A DNA stretch of 64,000 bases from positions 32,289,619 through 32,353,618 of the forward strand of contig CM053330.1 in the NCBI GenBank assembly GCA_028583605.1, read 5' to 3'. Positions 53,741-64,000 of the stretch are shown here, in pieces. Position 1 is the stretch's first letter. Each line of letters starts with the position of its first letter. The DNA is from Dastarcus helophoroides. Its lineage: Eukaryota; Arthropoda; Insecta; Coleoptera; Bothrideridae. The position numbers and the translations under genes were made by a program. The notes beneath the pieces are model-generated. The model ran no database searches. It was not told the DNA's origin and worked only from the letters and a program-made list of their open reading frames with translations.

Positions 53741-56700
53741 TTAAAATTCGATTTTAAACCCAGTTTCTCAAATTTTTTAATGTCGAATTTTACCTTACAA
53801 TAAAAGCAGAATACGTTAGAGTCGAGAATAAATTCCAAATTTCGTAACAATATACGGGAATTTATTGATAAAATTTTTTAAGTCCAACCCGACCCTTTTT
53901 TTGAAATTTTAACTTTAATCTCAGCATTTTGATTTTTTTTTGGAAATTCAAGTTTTACGTGAAATTTCAAGCATGAAATTCAAAGTTTCAACTTCTTCAA
54001 TTTTGAGATGAAGCCTTGAAATCGAAATTTTTCATTGCGCGATTAATTAAACCAAATTTCGTTGAACTTTTGAGAAAAACGAGGAACCGTTATTAAATTG
54101 ACAGTAGAACTTTAGACTTTATTCCCAAAATGGGAAATTTTTCTTATCAGATCAAGTTTAAAATGAAGAAATCGAGATTTCGATGTTAAATTCTAATTTT
54201 AACTTTTTTTATCGAAATTTTGTGTTTAAGCTCAAATTTCTAATTTAAATATTAAATATTAATTAAATTTGAAAATTTTGAGGGAAAGTTGAAATAGGGA
54301 GATATAGTCGAAAAAAAAAATAAAAGATATTTATAGAAAAAGTAGAATTTTACAAAAAGTCGACCTTTTAAAACTTCGGGGGGAGGGGGTCAACATTTTG
54401 AAAAAAGCCCGCATATCCAAAAAAGGAATTTTTTAACAATGTCAAAATTTTCAAAAACATCAAAATTTACAAAAAAGGTCAAAATTGCAAAATATTTAAG
54501 CTTCATGGAGTCAAAATTTTGGAGAAGGTCCGCATGTCCAAAAAAGAAATTTTTTAACAATGTCAACAGTTTCCAAAAAGTCAATATTTACAAAAAGGTC
54601 GAAATTGCGAAAAAAAAATACGAAATTTTGAAAATAGGGGGGTTTTTGAAAAAGCTTAAAATTTCGAGAAAAAGGCGAAAATTTGAAGTCAAAATTTTTA
54701 AACAGTCAAAATTCTGGAAAAAGTTTAACTTTTAAAAGTATAAGTATATATTTTTTTAATTTGCTTTTCAAAATAAGTAAAAATTTTGAAACAAGTGGGG
54801 AATCTTGCATAAAGTGGAAATTTTGAAAAAGGCCGAAATGTTAAAAAGAATTGAATGAAACAAAGACGAAATTTAAAAAAAAAAAATAAAAATTTACAGT
54901 CAGAATTACGAGAAAAATACGAAATTTTGAAAAAGTTGTGATTTTAAAAAAAAAGTTAACTCTGAAAATGTCGAAATTCTGTAAATCGAAACTTGCAAAA
55001 AAGTCGAAATTTTCAAAAAAAATCCTTGAAATGTTAAAAAAATGCCGTGAATCTGAAGACAGACCTTTCAAAAAGGAAAAACGTCCAAATTTGAGAATAA
55101 GGCAAAATTTTCAAATGAGTGAAAATCGTGCAAAAAGTGGAAATGTGGAATGGATTTTCAAAAAGACGACATTTTTGGAAAAATTGAATATTTAAAAAAG
55201 CCAACATTTTTAAAAGGAATCAAATTTACAAAAAATTCAAATTTTCAAAAAAGAAAAAAAAAGGTGAAATTTGGAAAAAATGGAAATACCTGAAGATTTA
55301 GAGGCCGAATAATTTGCCAAAAAAAATCATAATTTTTTTATAAATTAAACATTAAAAAAAACTTTTGAAAACTTCTAAAAGTATAAATTTTCAAAAAGTG
55401 CAAAATTCACAAAAGAAGTCAATATTAAAAAAAAGTCTATATTTTCAGAAAAAAAACCATATTTTGAAACCAAAAATTAAATGTCAACATTTTTAAGAAA
55501 GTAGAAATTTTGAATGTCGAAATTTTCAAAAAAGTCGAATTTTACAAAAAAACCTTAAAATTTCGAGAAAACGACCATATTTTGAAATGAGTTTTTAAAA
55601 AAGTCAAAATTTTGAAATAAAGTCGAAATTTTGAAATTGTTTAGATTCTCAAAATAAGTAAAAATTGCGATAAGTTAAAATTCTCAAGCAACGCTTGCAA
55701 AAAGTGGAAATTTTGAAATTGAAATTTTTTTAAAAATTTTAATATTTCTAGTCCTCGAAATTAAAAAAAAACAAAATTTACTTAAAAACTTTAATTTTCA
55801 AAAAAAGCTCAAATTAAAAAAAATACAAATCTTTAAAAAAGTGGACATTTTGAAAATTTAAGTCAGAATTTTCAAAAAATCAATTTTTTCAAAAAAATAT
55901 GTCGTTTGAAAAGTGACGATTCTCAAGAGGTAAAAATATGAAAAGCTAAAATTTGAAATTAAAAAAGCCAAAATTAAAGAAAACAAATTTTCAAAAGTTC
56001 AAACTTACAAAAAAGTAGAAAATTAGAAAAACTCAAAATTTTTTTCAAAAAAAGTCTTATTAAAAAAAGTTTTTGGTAGCCGAGAAATTTTTAGTGAAAG
56101 TCGAAATTTTCGAAGAAACTCGATATTTTCAAAATAGGTCGAAATATTTAAAAAAGTCTGACATTTTCACAAAAAAGTCGAAATATCCAAACATTCTCAA
56201 AAAAAAATCAAAATTTCAAGAAAAATATATTTTGAAAAAAAGTCGAAACTCTCAAAAGTGAAACTTCTTTGAAAAGAGAGTAAAATTTTGAAAATGGTCG
56301 AAATATCCAAAAAAAAAGTTAGATCTTACGAAAAAGTTCAAAATTTCGTATTTCTCAAATCTCCAGTCTTTAAAAATTTGACCTTTATCAAAAAGCTTAA
56401 TTTGTTTAACATTTTTACTTAAAAATTTCGTATTTTTCTCTAAATTTTGACTTTAATAAAATCAAATTTGAGAAATTCATAATTCAGAAAATCGGAATTT
56501 TTAAAATTGAAATTTTGAAAAAATTTCGAGAATAAAGCCAAATTTTTAGGTAGAAATGTTCAAGAAATAAAAATTTTGGTAAAAGTTTTGAAAAACTCAA
56601 ATTTACAAAGAAATGTAAAAATTTTGAAACAGTCGCAATTTTGGAAAAATGGAAATTTTAGAGAAATCACCATTTTAAGAAAGTTAGAATTATCTAAAAA

Positions 56701-58985
56701 GTCAACATTTAAAATAAAGTCGTTTGAAAAATTTGACGACATTTTCATAAAAGTCGAAATAAAAAAATTTAAAAATTTTCAAAATAAATCGAGATTTTCT
56801 AATAAGTTATTTAAATTTTGTAAAGTGGAAATTTTGAAATAGAATTTTCAGAAAGACGCTATTTTTAGGAAAAGTTATTAATCTAAAACTCGAAATTGGA
56901 ATTTTCAAAAAAAAACCAAAATTTTGAAAAAAAATAGAAATTCTAGAAAAAAGTTGAAATTTTGATAGAGTCGATTTTCTTAAATAAGTAAAAAATTAAG
57001 AATAACTTGAGATTGTCAGATAAGTGTAGATTTTGCAAAAAGTGGAAAATTTTAAGGTAGAATTTTTACAAAGTTTAAATTTTTAGGTGGAGTCAGTATT
57101 TCGAGAAATATCGAAATCTTAAAAAAAGCCAATTTAAAAATAACACTGAAAAGTTTTGTAAAACTCAAATTTACAAAGAAATATAAAAATTTTGAAACCG
57201 TTGAAATTTTGGAAAAATTGAAATTTCGGAGAAGTCACTATTTTCAAAAGTCAGAATTTTCCAAGAAGTCAACATTTAAAATAAAGTCAACATTTAAAAT
57301 ATAGTCGTTTGAAAAACTTGAAGACATTTTCAAAAAAGTGGAAATTTTGAAATAAAATTTTCAGAAAGTCACTATTTTTAGGAAAAGTCATATTTCGAGA
57401 AAAGTCGAAATCTAAAAAAAAGCTCGAAATTGGAATTTTCAAAAAATCAAAATTTAAAAAAAAATGGGAATTCTAGAAAAAAGTTAAAATTTTGAGAGTC
57501 GATATTCTCAAATAAGTAAAAAAATTGAGAATAACTTGAGATTGGCAGGTAAGTGTAGATTTTGCAAAAAGTGGAAAATTTTGAGATGGATTTTAAAAAG
57601 TTTAAATTTTTAGGCAGTTAGTATTTCGAGAAATATCGATATCTCGTAAAAAGCGAATAAAAAAAAACAACACTTTGAAAAGTTTTGAAAAACTCAAATT
57701 TACAAAGAAGTGTAAACATTTTGAAACAGTTGAAATTTCGGAGAAATTACCATTTTAAAAGAAGTCAGAATTTTCCAAAAAGTCAACATTTAAAATAAAG
57801 TTGTTTGAAAAATTTGAAGATATTTTCAAAAAAAATCGAAATAAAAAAAATTAAAAATTTCAGAATAAATTTTTTCAAATGAGTTTTTTAAACTTATTAA
57901 AAAGTGGACATTTTGAAATGGAATTTTCAGAAAGTCGCTATTTTTAGGAAAAGTCATATTTTGAGAAACGTCAAAATCTAAAAAAAACTCGATTTTCAAA
58001 ACAATGGAAATTCTAAAAAGTTTTTAAAAAGTCATTTTGAGAAAAGTCGAAATCTAAAAAAAGCTCGATTTTGAAAAAATTAAAATTTTGAAAGAAAATG
58101 GAAATTCTAGAAGGTTCAATTTATTAAAACGTCAAAATTTTCAAAAGTAAAATTAAAAAAAAAAACAACATTTTCAAAATAAGTGAAATTTTTTAAAGAC
58201 AACATTTTGAAAATAGTTGAAAATTTTATGTAAATTGAAATTTTTTAAAAATGCATGTATTTTCAAAATGTCTAGATACGTAAGTAGTCGAAATGTTCAA
58301 AGAAGGTTTAAATTTTAAAAATGTCGAAAAAAAGTGGGAAATTCTCAAAAAAAGTTAAAAAATTTTATAAGTAAATCTTCGAAAAACAGTCAAAATTTTT
58401 AGAAAATTGGAAATATCCAATAGCGTGTAAAATTTTAAACAAGGTCTAAACTTAAAAAAAATTAAAAACTTCAAAAATGAAAGATTTCTAAAAAAGGAGC
58501 TTTTTAAAAAGTTAAAATTTGAAAAACGTTAAAATTTTAAATGTCGAAATTTTCAAAAAAGTCCAGATTTACAAAAAAAGTATTAATTTCAAGAAAAAGG
58601 CTAACCTTTGAAGGAAAAAGCTTTCAAAAACTCATTTTGGAAAACGTTTATATTCCTAATATAGGACGGTGTAAGTAAAAATTGTAAAACTATTGCAAAA
58701 AGTCGAAATTTTAAAATTGAATTTTTAAAAAGTGGACATTTTATTGAAGAAGTCAAATATTTGAGAATGGTCGAGATCTTAAAAAAAACGAAATTAAAAA
58801 AAGCCAAAATGTCCAGAAAAAAACTCAAATTTTAAACAGACTAAGAAATTTCGAAGGAGTCGAAATTTTGAAAAAATTTTACGGTTTGGAGAAGTTTGAA
58901 TTTCAGAAAAAGTTCACGCAAAAATCCGTAAAACATTCGACACTTTCTTGAAAAAAAATTTAAAGTTTTGAAAACCAAAATTTTT
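53740..58985. repeat. Long array, A-rich from 54260, higher-order repeats
   Basis: T-rich to about 54260, then 4.7 kb of AAAAAGTCGAAATTTTGAA-type sequence. Three higher-order copies start AAACTCAAATTTACAAAG near 56593, 57162 and 57689 (spacing about 570 and 528 bp) and share GTCAACATTTAAAATAAAGT and GTCGCTATTTTTAGGAAAAG-like marks. A 120-bp pair lies near 54410 and 54530. Confidence 0.8.
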
Positions 58986-60130
58986 AATACAATTCATGTC
59001 CTGAGACTCCCGAGCCTGTACCAGTTTCCATTCTGACCTTATTTATAGTACTAGGGTAATAGTTCAATAAGGTAATTAAATAAATTTAAACACAGGTTTA
59101 AAAAATGTTCGGAAATACCGTTTGCTTTCGAATGGCTAATTAATTTGTGTGCATCTGTGGTAATAGTTTGTTTAATGGGATTAATGTCCACACTAAAATT
59201 TAGACTGGACTACAGATGTTTATTTAATTGATGCATATGTAATTTCACCAGTGCTAATTGTGGTTTGGGTTTATATGTTATATTACATAAATTATTTATC
59301 TTGGTCCAGTATTTATAAACAAAGTTCAATAGCATTTAAGTGTCTGCTATAAATATCTTATTCCTCTATAACAGTCTGAAACATCTGTTTAAAGTAATGC
59401 TCCCATGAAACGCCGGGTAGTACAACTAAAACCACAAATTAACAATGCTTCCAACTAACATGACCAGAATTTAAACAATAAAATATGAATCGGTCGTGTT
59501 TCATGGCACAAACAGCGTTGTCCGGTAATTAAGCTAATTGAAGTGAATCTACACGATGACAATCCACAGCTTTATTTATACCCAGGCAAACCCCAGCCAG
59601 AAGATATACGGTTATATTTACGTAGGGCGTCTCAAATATAATAAGAATGATTCTGGGAAAAAATCCCTATCGTATGTGACTCACAATTGTAAGTATGTAG
59701 TAGGATGAAATATGACGGCTTCAGAGTATTGAGATTCTATCTTTAATTACACTGCGTTGCGTCTCCGGTCCCCGGGAGCTAAAAACTTCTTCAATGTCCT
59801 TGTGACAGCCACTGGGAAGAGGTCGATAGTTCCAAAAGGTGTTAGGTAATGAAATCAAGTTCAAATACATGTGTAGTTTTCTAAGCAAGCAGAGAGCATA
59901 TGTCTCTCTCATTATATTATTACTTTTAATTTTAATTAGGTATTCGGAAGGCGTAATAAAGGCAGAAAGTCGAAAAAAATGTTATTCTACCTTTTAAAAC
60001 AGGAGCAACTCGATCTATAAATTTCCTTCAACACGGCCCTCCTGATTTGCAACAAACTCTTTTGATAGATATGGTTTACGACTTCGTAGGTCAGTAGTCA
60101 ACACGTTATAACCCCATTCACTCAGTAGGT
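58986..60130. other. Non-array segment, no gene recognised
   Basis: Unique AT-rich sequence without exons or elements I can support. Confidence 0.4.
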
Positions 60131-60139
60131 GCAAATGTG

Positions 60140-60776
60140 AGGCAAACTGGAGAGAGATGACAGTAGTTTGGTGTCATCTTTTTCTTCGGTAAACCATTAT
60201 CCGTCGCTCCTTCAGATCGGCTAAGGGAACAGCAGACACCAGACGATTAATCGGGATCTCGAAATAATTCTGGAATGGGGCAAGAAAAATCTGGTTGAAT
60301 TCAATGCCCCAAAAACCGCGGTTTTGTCTAAGAAAACGTCAAGAGATAATGCGACAAACATACTCATGGACGGTAAAATTCTCCAGATTGAATCTAAACT
60401 GTCTATCCTGGGAGTAAATGCGAGCTTGGACGAGCATGTGCGATCCACTGCCAAGTCTGTCTCTTAGAAGCAAAGCTTTCTTTTTAGTGCTAAATGTACT
60501 TCATATCTCATCAGCTGCTCATTCTATAACTCTATACAAAGCTCAAGTTGGTCCAACACTAGAATATTGTTCTCATGTTTGGAGTTCAGCCCCAAAGCAT
60601 ACTTTGGCTCTTTTGGATTCGATTCAAAGAAGAGCAATTCGCCTAATTGATGATGAGAGTGACCGATTCTCTCAAAACACTGGAACACAGGCGGTTGATG
60701 ACTTGTCTTTTCTTCTTGAAGTTCCTAATTCATTAGATTTCAACTACCTTCTCTATAATCGAGGTCTCGCTCACTA
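60140..60776 (+). pseudogene. LINE 3' fragment, same family as 43420-45125
   Basis: + strand sequence matches the complement of 43800-44300 (both have AAACCATTATC, CAGATCG, GGAACAGCAGA, ATCGGGATCTCG and ACGGTAAAAT in order). From 60418 it gives [20 protein letters not shown] and [17 protein letters not shown], the C-terminal end of a LINE reverse transcriptase protein. Many stops upstream. Confidence 0.85.
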
Positions 60777-61227
60777 ATATCTATTTATATAAATAAACAG
60801 CTACTGCCATATAATATATAGCTGTTCATCATTTCTTTGTAATTATCACTTATACTATCCAATCTCAAAGATAGCCCTTCACCACACTTACATCCATTTC
60901 TTTACAAAACATTCCGTACTGTTCGCTATGTACTATACATTTTTCCAGTTTGTTTTTAAATGAATAGGAATTTGACTATCTAAGCCAATGCGTTACCTGT
61001 TATTTTTTGTTATTTGACATTTCTAGATTTTGAATAAAATTGGTATCGCCGCATTTGTTGTGAAATTAAAATTTTTGGTAACATACGATACAACTTGTAA
61101 TGCAGGTTTGACTTTCTTTGGATATATTTTTGTGCTACTCTCCTTTATTTTCAAGAATTCAGGATTTGGGAATGACACATCGACTGTTGAACAATTGAAT
61201 GTATTATTAAAGTTTGGAAGGAATCAG
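60777..61227. other. Non-array segment, no gene recognised
   Basis: AT-rich; an open frame at 61030-61230 has a hydrophobic stretch (LTFFGYIFVLLSFIF) but nothing to identify it. Confidence 0.35.
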
Positions 61228-61338
61228 TAAAAATTGACACACAAATTTTGTCCCCTAATACCAAGAAAGGTTTAAAACACAAGAACACTGCTCTAACGTG
61301 TTTCGATAGCTAAGATATCATCTTCAGAGAGATATGAG
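61228..61338 (-). repeat. Palindromic element copy D, single arm
   Basis: The complement of this segment reads CTCTCTGAAGATGATATC, TAGCTATCGAAACACG, then the arm to AGGGGACAAAATTTGTG. It keeps one arm and the centre of the family seen at 9209 and 48426. Confidence 0.8.
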
Positions 61339-61799
61339 TTGGTAGCTGCATTCGTCGAATTTTCAGTTTCTAATCGGAGTGGCACCGTAGATTGACATTT
61401 CACCTTGTCATTGTTTGCGACAACGTGCAATATAACCTCTAATACATCAAATTTATTTTAGCTTCCTCCAGTCTAGTTTGCAAAATGTTTAAATCATCTA
61501 AATAATGCAATTGTTTACTTTTGAAAACATTTCTTGATACAGGACTGTAAGATATTTAAAAGTCTTAAAACGTCATCTCATGATATCTGACAAAAATAGG
61601 TTAGTAGTTTTTTTTACCTAGAAACGAAAAACAAAAGGATTGAAATATAGATGACCCAAAAATTAGACATAGATAAAAACGCAAAATAAAAGTAAAAGAA
61701 TTTTTTATTTTAGTTTGGTAAATTATAAAGATACAAAAATGAAGAAATGGTTTTAGTTTTAGCTTATTAGACATCGTTGTTTCGTTCTCATTAGAACTC

Positions 61800-64000
61800 A
61801 GAGCTTGACATTTTCTCCAAAATTTTGACGTTTTCAAAATGTTGACCTTTTCAAAATGTTGATGTTTTCAAAATGTTGAGGTTTTCAAAATTTCGATGTC
61901 ATCAAATATTTATGCTTCTGCTCAAAACTTTGGCTTTTTTTTTAAATTTGACTTCGAAAATTGCAATTTTTTAAAAAGTTTTGGTATTTAAGGTTTCAAT
62001 TCTTTGAAAATGTCGACTTTTTTGAAAGGTTGGAAGTTTTTCACGATTTTATTTCAGAATTCGGTCTCGTTTTTCTAAAATTTGTTCCTTTTTCATTTTG
62101 GGCGTTTTCTCAAAATTGCAATATTTTTCAAAATTTTTACTTCTAAAATCTCGACTTTTTTTGAAAAGTTTCACTTTAAGAAAATTTACAAATTTTCAGA
62201 CATTCAGATTTTTTTCGAAAATTTCGATTTTTTGATGAAAATCTTAACTTAATTATTAATTTCCACCTTTTTTTTAAATTTCGATTTTTTTTAAATTGCT
62301 AACTTTTTTCAAAATTTAAAATTTTGTGTTTGAAAGTATTGACTTCAAAATTTTAATTTTGTTTTTAAATTTATCTTATAAAAATGTCGACTTTTTGTAA
62401 GTTTTGACTTTTCTAAAGTTCGACATTTCTTCAAAAAGTGGTCCATTTTGAAATTTTCGATTATTTTTCAAAACTCCAAATTTTTTTTTCGAAAATCTTC
62501 ACTTTTTTTTTGAAAATTTTAAATGCTAATTGAAATTTCGACATTTTTAAAAATTTTAACCTTACACTTACGACTTTATTTTTATAATTTTTCGCTACTT
62601 TTTCCAAAATTTCAACTCGAATTGTAACTGAAGAATTTTGGCTTTTAAAACTTTCCACCTTTTTTTCAAAATTTATCTATTTTTCAAAATTTTGACTTTT
62701 TAGAAAAATTGAATTTTATTAAAATTTTCAAAATCTTTTGAAACTAATTAATTTCCATTTTTTTCAAAATTTCAATTTTTTTTTAATTGCCAATTTTAAC
62801 ATTTTTCAAAATTCAAAATTTCAATTTTGTTTTTAAATTGAATTAAAAAAAAATGTGGACTTTATGTAAGTTTTGACTTTTTTAAAGTTCGACATTTCTT
62901 CAAAACTTTGTCCTTTTGGAAATTTTCGATTATTTTCCAAAATTTCCAGTTTTTTTTCTCGAAAATCTTAAACTTTCTTTTTGAAAATTTTAAATGTTTA
63001 TTAAAATTTCGACATTCTTAAAAATTTTAACTTTAAAATTACGACTTTATTTTTTACATTTTTCGCTACTTTTTCCAAAATTTTAACTGGCATTTTAACT
63101 GAAGAATTTTGGCTTTTAAAACTTTCGACCTTTTTCAAAATTTATCTATTTCTCAAACTTTTGACTTTTTCGAAAATTTCAAGTTTTTTTAGGTTTTCAA
63201 AATATTTTGAAACTTGGTTTTTTAAAAATTACCTAATTTATAAATCTTTTTCTAAATTAATTTTTTTTTCGGCTTTCTAGTCATTTTTTAATATTTCTAT
63301 TTTTTAAAATTATACGAATTATTTTCAAAGTTTTGACTTTTTCGAAAATTCTGATTTTGAAAATTATAACTTTCTATGAAAATTTTGACATTTACGAAAA
63401 CTTTACGTTTCATTTTCTACTTTTTTTCGAATTTTTAAATTTTTTAAAAGAAAATTCCTTTTTTAAAAATGTCGTTATTTATTTGAAAATTCATCTAGTT
63501 TTCAAAATTAAGAAAATTCTCCGATTTTTTTTTTAAATTGCGTCGTTTTTAAGTTTTTCAATTTCTATGACTTTTTTATTTTTTCAAAAGATCATCTTTT
63601 TTTTTTGACATGTTTAAAGGGTTTTTAATATTTTAAAAATAAAAAAAAGCACTTTTTAATTTCGCTGTTATTTTTAAAAATTCGTCTATTACTCAAAATT
63701 TCGAAAAAATCTTCGACATTTTCGAATTATTTTGTTCTTTTTTTCTAAAACTTCGAATTTTTTTAAAATGCGCTTTTTTTTGTTTTTGATTGTTTTTAAA
63801 AAATTGTTTTTTCAAAATTTCATTTCTTTTTGAAGTTTTGAACTGTTTTTTAATAATTTCACTTTTTATAAAATTAGATGCGGATTTTTGTCAAAACTTC
63901 AAACTATCTGACAATTTTAATTTTTTTGAAGATATTAACTTTTGGGAATGAAAATTTCGACATTTTTCAAAATTCCAACTTTTTCAAAATTTTCGAACTT
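61800..64000 (+). repeat. T-rich array to window end, ~475-bp tandem unit
   Basis: Two diverged copies start near 62270 and 62745: TTTTCGATTATTTT, TTTTTCGCTACTTTTTCCAAAAT, AACTGAAGAATTTTGGCTTTTAAAAC and ATTTATCTATTT recur in order. The array runs off the window. Confidence 0.75.

Noticed and set aside
54439..57000. Lys-rich open frames (up to 98 codons) in the A-rich array
   Set aside because: Composition artefact of the A-rich motif; they move between frames with each array unit.

Overview
This window is eukaryotic nuclear DNA, very AT-rich, with spliced genes, long introns and many decayed transposable elements. The proteins look arthropod, most likely insect; a beetle is possible, but I cannot fix the order from sequence alone. 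All host exons found are on the + strand.

Two host genes are supported. (1) Positions 5245-15180 hold the last five exons of an unconventional myosin V (cargo-binding DILUTE domain); the motor, neck and coiled coil lie upstream of the window. (2) Positions 27143-47904 hold what appears to be a complete 11-exon FAN1 gene (Fanconi-associated nuclease 1). All splice phases agree and give one 990-residue frame with a SAP-like segment and an intact VRR-NUC active site. Unusual points are a canonical PIP box next to a SUMO-interacting-like motif at the N terminus, no recognisable UBZ zinc finger, and a duplicated exon (exons 2 and 3).

Most of the rest is transposons and degenerate arrays. The mobile elements include: a dead mariner (864-2111, TA duplication); hAT-type elements with 8-bp target duplications (3560-4452, 17247-17955, 17970-20739, 32710-35710); a dead Tigger/pogo element (6423-8855); a Tc1-like element with doubled terminal repeats (about 21136-22669); a 199-bp PIF/Harbinger-like MITE (11246-11444); two LINE types, a CR1/Jockey-like one at about 37830-41947 and a second at about 43420-45125 (- strand) with a relative at 60140-60776; and four copies of a palindromic element, two of which are flanked by 12-15 bp direct repeats. 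At least 20 kb is a degenerate array built on a theme like TTTTT-CGAAATTTCGAC. It occurs as T-rich blocks followed by A-rich (inverted) blocks, and is carried inside hAT-type elements.

Layout: 1-5244 myosin V intron (array, mariner, hAT MITE); 5245-6204 two myosin V exons around a palindromic element; 6205-14500 an 8.3-kb intron (Tigger, palindromic element, A-rich array); 14501-15180 last three myosin V exons; 15181-27142 intergenic (3' region, hAT elements, Tc1-like element); 27143-47904 FAN1 with transposon-filled introns; 47905-64000 intergenic or intron of an unseen gene, mostly arrays, with a possible first exon near 52541 and a LINE fragment. The candidates for something new are the rearranged FAN1 N terminus, the palindromic element with a hammerhead-ribozyme-like core, and the hAT-borne inverted arrays.
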